From: Methylocaldum sp002005105 | GTDB lineage: Bacteria; Pseudomonadota; Gammaproteobacteria; Methylococcales; Methylococcaceae | NCBI RefSeq assembly: GCF_051027545.1 | Contig: NZ_CP194901.1 | Location: 182,765 to 246,764 of the forward strand | DNA: 64,000 nucleotides | Direction: 5' to 3' | Shown here: piece after piece, positions 25,390 to 34,209 of the stretch | Position numbering within the stretch: the first letter of the stretch is position 1 | Layout of the letters: every line of letters begins with the position of its first letter | Notes under the pieces: generated by a model | What the model was told of the DNA's origin: nothing | Databases searched by the model: none | The model's input: the letters and a program-made list of their open reading frames with translations, nothing else | Made by a program: the position numbers and the translations under genes

Positions 25390-25934
25390 TTTCACCAGCC
25401 TGCTAGGGCGCCATGCGTATAAAATTTTAACTGTAAGCTTATGCTTACAACTTTTTCCGCATTTTCCGACTTGCGACCCAAAGCGTAACGCGATTTACTT
25501 CTTCATTTGCTCATTTCCACGAAAAGCCCTGTCTCTTTTTTTACCGAGAAGGAAGCCAGGTACTACGCAAAGATCCGGAGCTGGACTAATTGCCAGTTGA
25601 GTCAATCGCGGCATTGTTTCGGCAGGGGTAAATATTCAAACTATATTAAACAAGGTAGTGGAAAAAAGAGATCGGTTGGCTGAGGGTCGAGTTTATCCAG
25701 TTCTTCAATCTTTTTGTTTCGAAAGTTAGATCATTCTTTCCAAAACGGATCAAGTTTGACTTCGACTATTCATTTTACTTGCCCGATTATTCCTCACCCT
25801 CATGACAGCGCCGCATAATAATTCCGTTTCACAAAGAACTAATCCTTTCGAACGTTGCAACTGTTTTAAGCTCCCTGACCAGAAGCCCGCTCAACGCTGA
25901 TTTTCAGGCTCATTTCGACATCAGGATAAGTTGG
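25390..25934. other. AT-rich gap before the type II secretion genes
   Basis: About 545 bases, clearly AT-richer than the flanks. It includes the 5' exon side of the intron remnant and should contain the gspD promoter. A rightward frame at 25292-25600 spans the intron boundary and has no family resemblance. No stable RNA or repeat was recognised. Confidence 0.4.
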
Positions 25935-28073
25935 ATGCGGGCTTGCAAAATGAAGCTTAAAAAACGGCGTAATCTCCATGCTCTCTATTCTTTAATTTTC
26001 GCCAGTTTCAGTATCGGTTGTTCGACAACTGCCCCGCCTGCTCGGCACCTGAAGTTAGCGTGGCAAGCCAGTGGTGTATCAAATACGTTGCCGGCCGTTG
26101 ATCAAGCAGAACCGGTTAACGCAGAGACTGACGCGGCTAAAAATCGGGCCATATTTTTTACCAAGGAGAAAGCACCCCGGCCCGTTGTGAAAAAAGTTGG
26201 GGCGGCAGGACGCCATGGCGAAAATGGGAACATTGACCTCCAATTCCGCGATGCCGACATTCATGCCGTGATTGACGCGATCCTTGGCGAAGAGCTCAAA
26301 CTGGACTACACGATCGCCCCCGCGGTACAGGGCAAGATTACTTTGCGGACCCGAAAGCCGCTTACCAAGGAGGCTCTTCTTCCGGCATTAGAGGCGGCCT
26401 TGCACTCGGTTTCCGCCACAATTATTGAACAGGACGGCGCCTATCACGTGATTCCCCTGGATGCGGCTCAGCAGTGGGTAAAAGGAGTGAGCCAAGTCAG
26501 GGCTTATGGTCCCATTTCACCCGGTTTCGCGGTGGAAATTCTGCCTCTTAAGTATATCCCAGCGAGGGAAATGCAGAACATTCTCGAAGCCGTGGTCCCG
26601 AAGGGAACCGTTCTACAAGCGGACGACGTACATAATCACTTGGTCATAGCCGGCTCCAGTCAGGACAGAGCCGCAGTGCAGCAAACGGTCGAAGGTTTCG
26701 ATGTGGACTGGCTGGAAGGCATGAATTTCGCCCTGTATCAGGTGGAAAATTCCAGTCCCAGCCAGATCATCACGGAACTGAAAGAAATCTTTCAACCTCC
26801 CATCGGGGTGATCGGCAGCCGGGTTCGCTTTGTCGGATTGGACCGCATTCATTCGATACTTGGCATCGCTCGCGATCGCAGTGATCTTGAACTCATTGAA
26901 GATTGGATTAAGCGCCTAGACGTCACCAAGACTAGCGAACGCCGTGTTTTCGTGTACAACGTCCAAAACGGCAACGCTAAGGATCTCGCTAAAGCGCTCC
27001 GTCAGTTGTTGGGTGAAAAAGTGGGAAGCGAGCAGACCAATACCGATACTACGTCCCCTTTGCCGACAGGCACAGAAGGTTATGGACCCGACGGTTTGTC
27101 AATGGAGAAATCCGAGAATAGACCACTTGTCGGCACTGTCCAAGGGCAAGGCGAGGGCCGCGCCAGCAAGCTGGTCGCTGTGGAGGAAACCAATTCGCTG
27201 CTTTATTATGGAACCGAAGACGAATATCGGGTGATCAAAGACGCCTTGCAGCAGCTCGATATCGTTCCGCGCCAAGTGATGATCGAGGCCATACTGGCGG
27301 AGGTTACGCTTAACGACAGCCTAAGATACGGCGTGCAATGGTTCTTCGACGCCGGAGAAAATACCGTTACCCTAAGTGCTTCCGATACCGGTGCGATCGC
27401 ATCGTTATTCCCCGGCTTTTCTTACGTCTATTCCGGAGGCGCGGATGTGCGGGTCGTGCTCAATGCACTTCAGGAACGAACCGATGTGCGCGTGTTATCC
27501 GCGCCTAAGCTGTCCGTACTGAATAATCAAAAAGCGATGCTTCAGGTCGGCGATCAAGTTCCAATCGTCACTCAGACCTCTCAAGCGACCATTTCTCCGA
27601 ACGCCCCGATCGTCAACCAGGTCCAGATGCGGGACACCGGGGTCATTCTCGAGATAACGCCAAGAATCAATGAGAATGGCAGCCTCATCCTCGACGTATC
27701 TCAGGAAGTGAGCGATGTCACACAAACCACCTCATCCGGGATTGATTCTCCGACCATTCAGCGACGAAAGATTCGAACGTTCGTTTTGACCAATGATGGC
27801 TTCACCGTGGCATTGGGCGGTTTGATCCGGGAAAACGGTCGTGAAAACAATAGTGGATTGCCCTTCATCAAGGATATCCCGATCATTGGTAATCTATTTC
27901 GCAACAACGTATTCGAAAACAGGCGCACCGAGCTCATCGTCTTGCTCGTGCCGCACGTCATGAGAAATCAAGCCGAGACCCGAGCGGTCGTCGATGCACT
28001 GCTGGAAGGTCTGAATGCGGCAGGGCAGGTTACCGAACGTGCTAAACCCCTCTGGCCATCGCTCCGGAAGTAG
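25935..28073 (+). CDS. gspD: Type II secretion system secretin GspD
   Basis: A 712 aa outer-membrane secretin lipoprotein. The N-terminus MRACKMKLKKRRNLHALYSL ends in a lipobox-like SIGC. An N0/STN domain follows (DADIHAVIDAILGEELKLDYTI), then N1-N3 repeats with ILPLKYIPAREMQNILEAVVP and VFVYNVQNGNAKDLAKAL. The secretin core has QVMIEAILAEVTLNDSLRYGVQWF, VRVLSAPKLSVLNNQKAMLQVGD and the end TELIVLLVPHVMRN. ATG 25935 has AGGA upstream; ATG 25950 is possible. It forms the outer-membrane pore for folded exoproteins. It overlaps gspK and converges with the rest of the system. Confidence 0.92.
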   Translation: MRACKMKLKKRRNLHALYSLIFASFSIGCSTTAPPARHLKLAWQASGVSNTLPAVDQAEPVNAETDAAKNRAIFFTKEKAPRPVVKKVGAAGRHGENGNIDLQFRDADIHAVIDAILGEELKLDYTIAPAVQGKITLRTRKPLTKEALLPALEAALHSVSATIIEQDGAYHVIPLDAAQQWVKGVSQVRAYGPISPGFAVEILPLKYIPAREMQNILEAVVPKGTVLQADDVHNHLVIAGSSQDRAAVQQTVEGFDVDWLEGMNFALYQVENSSPSQIITELKEIFQPPIGVIGSRVRFVGLDRIHSILGIARDRSDLELIEDWIKRLDVTKTSERRVFVYNVQNGNAKDLAKALRQLLGEKVGSEQTNTDTTSPLPTGTEGYGPDGLSMEKSENRPLVGTVQGQGEGRASKLVAVEETNSLLYYGTEDEYRVIKDALQQLDIVPRQVMIEAILAEVTLNDSLRYGVQWFFDAGENTVTLSASDTGAIASLFPGFSYVYSGGADVRVVLNALQERTDVRVLSAPKLSVLNNQKAMLQVGDQVPIVTQTSQATISPNAPIVNQVQMRDTGVILEITPRINENGSLILDVSQEVSDVTQTTSSGIDSPTIQRRKIRTFVLTNDGFTVALGGLIRENGRENNSGLPFIKDIPIIGNLFRNNVFENRRTELIVLLVPHVMRNQAETRAVVDALLEGLNAAGQVTERAKPLWPSLRK

Positions 28074-28830
28074 CGGCTTCGTTCTTTTGCACACGTTGTG
28101 GCTGTTGCTACTGGTCATCGCTATCGTCATGGGGACATCGCTTATCGGCCGTCGAGCAGCTGACAATATAACGGCTTATGAAACCCGTTTGCGCCTCGAT
28201 TTGGCGGCCGAGTCGGCCATTTACGACGCGGTTTTCGAATTGCTGGAGCAAGGGACGCAGAGCCGATGGGTCCGTGACCACGGGAAGGTACGGACTCTCT
28301 ATATCGACGAACAGACGGTTGATTTAGCAGTCACGAATGTGCACGGTATCGTGGACATCAATACGGCTGACCAGCGGTTACTGGAGAGACTCTTGGCAAA
28401 TCTGCCGGGAATCGATGTTCCCGCTGTCATCGCAGGCCGTATTCAAGTCCACAAGCAAAACGGAAAAGAAGATAACCGGTTGACGACCTATTCCGATCTC
28501 AGCGCTATCTTGAGCCTATCACTGGAAGATTTTGCCTGCCTTTATCCGTACATCACGCTGTTTTCGGGACGGTTGGAGCCTAGTGCGGCGCTAACGTCGG
28601 ACCGCTTGAAGAAAATGATAGGCCAAGCAAAGCGCGACGAGGAACAGCTTTCGGCGATGGAAGGTGGGCTATCGGTAGCTGGCGAGGTCTTCAGAATTAC
28701 GGCTGCGGTTCATTCCGATTCTCCCAAGACCAATCGCTTGTCTGCCGAGGTGCTCCTTACAGGCAGGCGCGATATGCCTTATTTGATAAGGTCTTGGATT
28801 TGGGTTCCAAATTGTGAGGCTCAGACCTGA
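28015..28830 (+). CDS. gspK: Type II secretion minor pseudopilin GspK
   Basis: A 271 aa protein overlapping gspD by 59 bases, with GGAAGG just before ATG 28015. A short leader ends in G before FVLLHTLWLLLLVIAIVMG, a pseudopilin helix lacking Glu5, which is characteristic of the K subunit. The body contains VTNVHGIVDINTADQRLLERLLANLPGI and a TYSDLSAILSLSLEDF segment as in GspK proteins. It is a bit shorter than the usual 300-330 aa. GspK caps the pseudopilus tip with I and J, encoded on the other strand. Confidence 0.82.
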   Translation: MRQGRLPNVLNPSGHRSGSSGFVLLHTLWLLLLVIAIVMGTSLIGRRAADNITAYETRLRLDLAAESAIYDAVFELLEQGTQSRWVRDHGKVRTLYIDEQTVDLAVTNVHGIVDINTADQRLLERLLANLPGIDVPAVIAGRIQVHKQNGKEDNRLTTYSDLSAILSLSLEDFACLYPYITLFSGRLEPSAALTSDRLKKMIGQAKRDEEQLSAMEGGLSVAGEVFRITAAVHSDSPKTNRLSAEVLLTGRRDMPYLIRSWIWVPNCEAQT

Positions 28831-28849
28831 TCGAGTGGTTGGCGATACG

Positions 28850-29368
28850 CTATCGATGGTTTTCTGGCAGTGGAATCGCGGAAGAGTTCACCGACAGTTG
28901 CTCGGCGTTCAGATGCATTTCGAGAGTTTGGTCTTCGTTTTTGATTCCGACCGTGACGGACTTGCGATTGATCCTTTGCACGCTCCAGTCGCCGAAACTC
29001 TCCCCAGGCCGGACCAACCGCCAGGTTTTTCTCTCTCGATCCTCTAGCAAGGCCATACTTTCACTGCCAACACGGATGACGCCGACCAGAAGCGGAGGCG
29101 GCCCCGAAATCTCAGTCGACTTGTCCGGTTCCTCCGGTTTTTCGATGAACGCGGTTCGACTAGGTTGAAACAATGGACTTGTCGTCAAGGCGTCGATTTC
29201 GATAAGGGTATAGACGTTTAAGTCGGGCTTGGTTTCATTCAGTTCTGCATTGGTGTAGTTCTCGGACGATTCGGCCAAGAGCAGCGAGAAAACGATCGTC
29301 AATCCCGCAATGAATACAACAGTGTTGAACCCAATCAACCATAGCGTTCGAGGAAACCTGTCGGTCAT
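28850..29368 (-). CDS. gspC: GspC-like inner-membrane type II secretion protein
   Basis: A 172 aa protein with one N-terminal membrane segment (LWLIGFNTVVFIAGLTIVFSLLL) and a periplasmic beta domain. PPLLVGVIRVGSESMALLED and TWRLVRPGESFGDWSVQRI match the homology region of GspC/XpsN that contacts the secretin N0 domain. There is no PDZ domain, so it is the short type. Its ATG follows the gspM stop directly (TAAATG). It is the last gene of the leftward operon and ends 19 bases from the converging gspK. GspC versus GspN naming is a matter of family convention. Confidence 0.7.
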   Translation of the reverse strand: MTDRFPRTLWLIGFNTVVFIAGLTIVFSLLLAESSENYTNAELNETKPDLNVYTLIEIDALTTSPLFQPSRTAFIEKPEEPDKSTEISGPPPLLVGVIRVGSESMALLEDRERKTWRLVRPGESFGDWSVQRINRKSVTVGIKNEDQTLEMHLNAEQLSVNSSAIPLPENHR

Positions 29369-29962
29369 TTATGGCCTGCTTTCAAACGACGCCAAATCAG
29401 CTCCGAATCCCGAAATGCGGAGCTCGGCCATCACCTTGGAAATCGCAGTCCCGCCGGCTTCCGTGGGAACGCTGTCCAACGAGCGTATCGTCAACTGATC
29501 GACCACGATCAACGGCCTGTGCCGCTCGAACTCGGCGAGCATTCCCATGACGGAGGCCTCCGGCCCCTCGCCTTTCAAATCGATGGATATACGGCTGAGA
29601 TTGCCTTGACGGACTGTTGTCGCGGTACGCATGGATTCCAGATTAAATCGGGTCGAGCGAATAATTTGATCGATGATTTCCTGAAATTTGGTTTCTGTCC
29701 CCGAGTTGCTATCTGTCCAAATCAATAGCGGCTTCAATGTCTCGGCATCGGCCGCGACTTGCGCCTCAGAAAGGGTTTCGACTTCAAAGGAAAGCCGCCG
29801 TGCCCGGCTTAATTCGAAGCGGGCGTCGTGCAATTGGCTGATCGCCTGCCCCGCTAGATTCAATAGCGGCTTGAAAAATCCTCCCCAAACCGCGAATACA
29901 GCGACCACCAACAGGCCGAGAGACGCGATTCGATGGACTCGGGGAGACAGTGCAGCGGTCAC
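29369..29962 (-). CDS. gspM: Type II secretion protein GspM (type b)
   Basis: A 197 aa protein with an N-terminal membrane helix (RIASLGLLVVAVFAVWGGFF), a coiled segment (AISQLHDARFELSRARRL) and a ferredoxin-like periplasmic domain (TVRQGNLSRISIDLKGEG, LIVVDQLTIRSL). This fits the short GspM/PilO-like form that pairs with GspL in the inner-membrane platform. The start is GTG 29962, overlapping the gspL stop (GTGA). Confidence 0.75.
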   Translation of the reverse strand: MTAALSPRVHRIASLGLLVVAVFAVWGGFFKPLLNLAGQAISQLHDARFELSRARRLSFEVETLSEAQVAADAETLKPLLIWTDSNSGTETKFQEIIDQIIRSTRFNLESMRTATTVRQGNLSRISIDLKGEGPEASVMGMLAEFERHRPLIVVDQLTIRSLDSVPTEAGGTAISKVMAELRISGFGADLASFESRP

Positions 29963-31080
29963 GGCAAGGGCCTTTTAAGCTCCAGGGCCACCTCGAACTG
30001 CGGCGGAGTTTCCGTGCCGTTATTACCGGCGACCGAAATCAATTTGGCATTGCCGATTTTCGAGAGTTTACCGAGTTCCCTCATCATTTCGGGGGGATTT
30101 GAGGCGTGACCGGCTATATGCACCACGCCGTGGTCGTACCGCAAGGACGTAATCCAGGCCGTTTTCGGCAACGCGCCCGCCACCTCGTTCAAGACATGCG
30201 TAATGCGGTATGCGGGGGCTTGACGTGACAGATCGTTTTTTACGGATTGTAGAAGGGCGCGTTGCGCCAGCAAGGGTGCACTGGCATTCACCGTTTTCTG
30301 AGTTGCCTCGATATCCCGCCTTACCTTGTGCTCAAGCCATAAAGCCGAAAGGTAAGTTGCGGGAATAAGCAACGTCGCCACCAATGCCAAGCTTAGCACC
30401 AACATCAAGCGTCGCTTGAATCGAGAACGAGCCGCCTCTCTGCCCGGCGAAGTGTAAAAAACAAAATCCAAGATACCCGATGATGAAGGGCGAAACCCCA
30501 CGGCTTCCACGGAAATCCCGACCTGATCGAGATTCTTAAGCGCTTGAAGTACGGTTTCCCGGCGGCAAAGCGCAACCTCGACGTCGAGGGTCCCGGAATC
30601 GTGATCCTTTTTCGATCGAACATCGAAATAAATCGCCGCCTTCTCAAGTGGCGATTCCGTAATGAGCTTGAAGGCGACCGCATCTCGTAACCGAGCCTGT
30701 GCGCTTTTCGGAAAGCTCATCCGCAGGAGAAACACCTCTTGCAAACCTAACGCAACCTGTGTCGTGGCCTCTGCGCATAGTGGCCGCAACGCTTCCATCG
30801 CCTGCGACGAACGCCCTCCAAAAACACTGGGAAAATGGAGTTCTTCCGGTGGCGTGCCATGATCTTGGACCTCATTGTGAGGACGAACGAGCGTCGTCCG
30901 ATCTCGTTCAACCAATAGAAGCACGGATTTTTCGCGCTTCGAGACCAGTCGTCCAAGCCCAGGGAAGAGGTCTGTAAGTCCCACCCACCACCATAGGAAC
31001 GCGGGGCGGACGATGGCCGCGAGATTCGTCGACCGCCAAATCGCATCGGTTACGCTGGTCTGCAGGCTAAGCTTGTCCAT
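29959..31080 (-). CDS. gspL: Type II secretion protein GspL (PilN-type)
   Basis: A 373 aa protein. The cytoplasmic part has the actin-like GspL features LLLVERDRTTLVRPHN, QEVFLLRMSFPKSA and GTLDVEVALCRRETVLQAL. A membrane helix follows (LMLVLSLALVATLLIPATYLSALW) and then a periplasmic PilN-like domain ending WITSLRYDHGVVHIAGHAS. It recruits the GspE ATPase and binds GspM. It overlaps gspJ by 31 bases and gspM by four, so it lies inside one operon. Confidence 0.82.
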   Translation of the reverse strand: MDKLSLQTSVTDAIWRSTNLAAIVRPAFLWWWVGLTDLFPGLGRLVSKREKSVLLLVERDRTTLVRPHNEVQDHGTPPEELHFPSVFGGRSSQAMEALRPLCAEATTQVALGLQEVFLLRMSFPKSAQARLRDAVAFKLITESPLEKAAIYFDVRSKKDHDSGTLDVEVALCRRETVLQALKNLDQVGISVEAVGFRPSSSGILDFVFYTSPGREAARSRFKRRLMLVLSLALVATLLIPATYLSALWLEHKVRRDIEATQKTVNASAPLLAQRALLQSVKNDLSRQAPAYRITHVLNEVAGALPKTAWITSLRYDHGVVHIAGHASNPPEMMRELGKLSKIGNAKLISVAGNNGTETPPQFEVALELKRPLP

Positions 31081-31718
31081 TCGATCACACAGCTTCCGCT
31101 AAGCGTCTGGTGTAGCCGAATCGCCATCCTTAATGACGGCCGTGTCTTGTCGACGAAATCAGCGTGAAGTTGGATCACATCGGGCAGTTTCTCGGCGTCG
31201 TTCCAAGATCGGCTGGCTCGCCCGGAACTTCCCGCGAAATATGAAAATTCGACCTTTTCGAGGTCTTCGAGTACAACCCAATTCGTGCGAACGAGCTTTT
31301 CCGATACCGGCGATACCGGCGATGCCGGACGCGGCACGAGATCCAAAAGAAGCGCAAGAGAGCCGTTCTGACGGCTTTCAAGATACAAGCGTCCATCCAT
31401 GCGCCCGGAGGAGAACGCGGACTGCGACGGAATCGAAGTGAACTCCACGGTGTCCCCATCGCCTTTGAAGCGGGCTCCGAATCCGCCGCGCTCCGGTGGA
31501 AGGCTGGCGCGGAGAAGACGGGAAACGAGTCGAACCGCCGTGGCTTCCTCGGCCCATTGCCGATCAATCCGCGAAGCAAGCCTCCACCCGTCCCTGATCG
31601 TTATCAGGACTTGGGATAACGTGCCGATCAGCAAGGCCCCGGCGGCCATAGACACGAGTACCTCGAGCAAGGTAAACCCGCTTTGGGGCCTATATATCCG
31701 CCCGCACCCCACTGTCAT
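31050..31718 (-). CDS. gspJ: Type II secretion minor pseudopilin GspJ
   Basis: A 222 aa prepilin with leader MTVGCGRIYRPQSG and the mature start FTLLEVLVSMAAGALLIG, including Glu5. The large C-terminal domain (RLVSRLLRASLPPERGG, WVVLEDLEKVEFSYF) is that of J subunits. It overlaps gspI by ATGA. GspJ joins GspI and GspK at the pseudopilus tip. Confidence 0.85.
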   Translation of the reverse strand: MTVGCGRIYRPQSGFTLLEVLVSMAAGALLIGTLSQVLITIRDGWRLASRIDRQWAEEATAVRLVSRLLRASLPPERGGFGARFKGDGDTVEFTSIPSQSAFSSGRMDGRLYLESRQNGSLALLLDLVPRPASPVSPVSEKLVRTNWVVLEDLEKVEFSYFAGSSGRASRSWNDAEKLPDVIQLHADFVDKTRPSLRMAIRLHQTLSGSCVIEWTSLACRPA

Positions 31719-32092
31719 TTCCTAAACCTATGGGCCGACATACGCACCAGTGGCGCCGAATGTGCGTCGCGCGCGATGGTTACGCTGATCCTTTGCAAGC
31801 CATAGATACCCGTCATGGGGCCTTCCATGCCGTCCGGTAGGATGTCCTCGACGTCGACTCGCCAGAAAAATTCGCCTTGAGTGCCTTCATTATTCCTAGG
31901 AATGTCCACACCATCAATCGAATACTCCTCCAGTTTGGAATGCGCAAGCAACACCGCGGTCGAGTGTGAGCGTAGCTCGATCAATCTTGGTATGGTTTGT
32001 GACATCGCCGGGAGCGCAATTCCGAGGACCAATCCCGCCATCACGAACGCCAGAACGACCTCGAGCAGTGAAAATCCAGCCTGCGACCGCAA
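31715..32092 (-). CDS. gspI: Type II secretion minor pseudopilin GspI
   Basis: I choose the TTG start at 32092: it lies 11 bases after the gspH stop, follows an AGAGGG ribosome site and gives a normal short leader MRSQAG before FSLLEVVLAFVMAGLVLG (125 aa). An upstream ATG at 32200 in the same frame would add a 36-residue leader overlapping gspH. The body LLAHSKLEEYSIDG and a final strand set are typical of I subunits. The stop overlaps gspJ by four bases. Confidence 0.82.
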   Translation of the reverse strand: MRSQAGFSLLEVVLAFVMAGLVLGIALPAMSQTIPRLIELRSHSTAVLLAHSKLEEYSIDGVDIPRNNEGTQGEFFWRVDVEDILPDGMEGPMTGIYGLQRISVTIARDAHSAPLVRMSAHRFRK

Positions 32093-32102
32093 TTCCGGCC
32101 CT

Positions 32103-32534
32103 CTAGTTGCGAGACAACGCCCCGGTGAGCCAGTCGACCTGAATCCGATCGTCCCAGCCGTCGTGTCGAATAATAATCGAGCCCCCAGAGGATGAGCCAT
32201 CGGGAAAAAACGTGATCGCGCTGCCACTCGCCGGTGACGGAATCGTGCTTGTACAAGTCACGTCCGGCTGATCGGCGACATTGCTCGTATCCTTGCTCCC
32301 GCCGCCCGAGACGATCTCCGCACACGGAAGCGTAACAGCGTGGCCCCGCGAGAGGGCCAACCACTTGGCGTTTTCCAATGCCGTCAGAGCCGCCTCCGCC
32401 CAACGGGTGCTGTTTCCTCCCCGGTACGCGCCTGCGCCCGCGGCGGCCAGCATCCCCAACAAGGCGATTACCACCAGGAGCTCCAGCAAGGTCACGCCCC
32501 GTTCACGGCGCCTTCGAGAGCCCGACGTCGGCAT
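32103..32534 (-). CDS. gspH: Type II secretion minor pseudopilin GspH
   Basis: A 143 aa protein from ATG 32534 (GGAGAGGG upstream), giving leader MPTSGSRRRRERG then VTLLELLVVIALLGMLAAAG with Glu5. ATG 32561 is an alternative. The C-terminal domain ends SGGSIIIRHDGWDDRIQVDWLTG, the GspH/FimT pattern. It overlaps the end of gspG by 32 bases. Confidence 0.82.
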   Translation of the reverse strand: MPTSGSRRRRERGVTLLELLVVIALLGMLAAAGAGAYRGGNSTRWAEAALTALENAKWLALSRGHAVTLPCAEIVSGGGSKDTSNVADQPDVTCTSTIPSPASGSAITFFPDGSSSGGSIIIRHDGWDDRIQVDWLTGALSRN

Positions 32535-32973
32535 TTTCGCCCTCTCCGCCTTCGCGGTCATCCGCCCCGAAAGAGTAGATGTCAAAAGGACCGCGCTGTC
32601 CCGGAACACGATAACGGAAAGGCCGGCCCCAAGGATCCAGTAGGTGCTCATGTTTGCGGATGTAGGGTCCTCGCCATCGCGCGACATCTGGGGGGGCCTT
32701 CCACAGGACTTCCAACCCTTGTTCCGGCGTAGGATAGGAGCCGGTGTCGATCTGATAATAGTGCAGAGCCGTCGTCAAGGTGTCCACTTGAAGGGCCGCG
32801 GCATCCGTCTTTGCCCCGGAGAACATGTTCATGATCTGTGGCGCCACGACCGCCGAAAGCAGCCCCATGATGACCAGTACGACCATCAATTCCAAAAGTG
32901 TGAAGCCCCCCATGCCAGCCCTCTGGTGGCGATGAAGATGCCGACTACGTTGTGTTGTTCGATTATTCACCAT
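32503..32973 (-). CDS. gspG: Type II secretion major pseudopilin GspG
   Basis: A 156 aa protein with AAGGA just before ATG 32973. The leader ends in G followed by FTLLELMVVLVIMGLLSAVV, including Glu5. The signature PTPEQGLEVLWKAP, LLDPWGRPFRYRVPG and the Asp-rich calcium loop DIYSFGADDREGG identify the major pseudopilin. It polymerises into the pseudopilus that pushes substrates through GspD. Confidence 0.92.
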   Translation of the reverse strand: MVNNRTTQRSRHLHRHQRAGMGGFTLLELMVVLVIMGLLSAVVAPQIMNMFSGAKTDAAALQVDTLTTALHYYQIDTGSYPTPEQGLEVLWKAPPDVARWRGPYIRKHEHLLDPWGRPFRYRVPGQRGPFDIYSFGADDREGGEGENADVGLSKAP

Positions 32974-32979
32974 TTTTCC

Positions 32980-34209
32980 TTATCGTACCGCCATTTGGTT
33001 AATGCTCATGATCCCCAACATCACGCCTGCAATAACGAATCCGACGATCAACCCCAGGACGGCGATTGCAATCGGGTTCAGGAGAGCGATAAGCCGATCG
33101 ATTCGGAAGGTCGAATCCGTTTCGAGCAAATGCGCGGCTCGCATGCTGGCGTGTCCAAGCGTGCCGGTATGTTCACCGACTTCGATAATGGATACGGTCG
33201 CTTCCGGGATAAGATCGATTCGGCGAAGCGCCGCGGACACAGAGGCCCCTTCCCGCAGTTCCCGCGATGCCTTGCCCATCGCCTCGCGTAGACGTTTCGA
33301 TGAGGCGGCTTGAGCGGCGAGTTGGACGGATTCCGACACCTCGACGCCATTATCGATCAACGCCCCCATCACACCCAAGGTCTTGGCCACGTCGATTTGA
33401 GCAATCAACCGGACTACAGGCAGTCGCAAAGCCATTTTCGCCATGGCCTCCCCGATGGTGGGGTTTTTTCGAACGATCCACCACAGCAAGAACATGCCTG
33501 TGATCGGGAGCACGACAATGCCAGCGCCCTGTCGCGTGACCAGGTGGGACAACGTCAATACTACACGGGTCATCTTGGGAAGCCGATGTTCCTCACCCGC
33601 GAATATCGGCTCGAATTCCGGAATGACATAACCCAGCACGAAAAGCAGCGCGGCGAAGACCGTGACAAGAACCACCACGGGGTAGATCAGCGCGTTCACC
33701 AAGCCGCGCTGAGCTGCCAGTTGCCGTTGCAGATAGCGGGCGGCGTCGGTCAGTCCATCGCCCATGCGCCCTCCTTGTTCGGAGGCGCGCACGATGCCGA
33801 TCAAATACCGCGGCAAATTCCGCTCGGCTTCCAGGGCATGGGACAGCGTGGCGCCCTCGCACACCCTTCTAAGAAGCCTCTGGACCAAATCGGTCATAAC
33901 CTCGCGATCCTGCTGCCGGCCTAAGACCTTGAGGGCCTGCTCAACGGTCAAGCCGGCTTTGAGCATCTCCGCGAGCTGTTCCGCGAACAGCGCAAGATCG
34001 GCTAACGGCACGCTCCGGCTTAACTTGATCGGGCGGTTGAGCACATCGCGCCAGGTGTTGGCGTCGCGGGTAATCGAAAGGGGCGTCAGCCCGGACCGAA
34101 AGAGCTCAAGCGCCGCCGTTTCCTCGGACACGGCTTCGATTTGGAGGTCCCGCAGCTCGCCGTCGCCGGTGACTGCTTTCACGGTGAACTTGCTCAGTGC
34201 TCGCGCCAT
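32980..34209 (-). CDS. gspF: Type II secretion platform protein GspF
   Basis: A 409 aa polytopic membrane protein overlapping gspE by 16 bases. The duplicated GspF domain is visible: LALFAEQLAEMLKAGLTVEQAL with VCEGATLSHALE, and the second half DVAKTLGVMGALIDNGVEVSES with ASVSAALRRI. Membrane helices include LINALIYPVVVLVTVFAALLF-like and ALLNPIAIAVLGLIVGFVIA. It links GspE motor action to pseudopilus assembly. Confidence 0.92.
   Translation of the reverse strand: MARALSKFTVKAVTGDGELRDLQIEAVSEETAALELFRSGLTPLSITRDANTWRDVLNRPIKLSRSVPLADLALFAEQLAEMLKAGLTVEQALKVLGRQQDREVMTDLVQRLLRRVCEGATLSHALEAERNLPRYLIGIVRASEQGGRMGDGLTDAARYLQRQLAAQRGLVNALIYPVVVLVTVFAALLFVLGYVIPEFEPIFAGEEHRLPKMTRVVLTLSHLVTRQGAGIVVLPITGMFLLWWIVRKNPTIGEAMAKMALRLPVVRLIAQIDVAKTLGVMGALIDNGVEVSESVQLAAQAASSKRLREAMGKASRELREGASVSAALRRIDLIPEATVSIIEVGEHTGTLGHASMRAAHLLETDSTFRIDRLIALLNPIAIAVLGLIVGFVIAGVMLGIMSINQMAVR

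Noticed and set aside
25292..25600. 102-codon frame across the intron boundary
   Set aside because: It runs antisense into group II intron RNA sequence and shows no protein family features.
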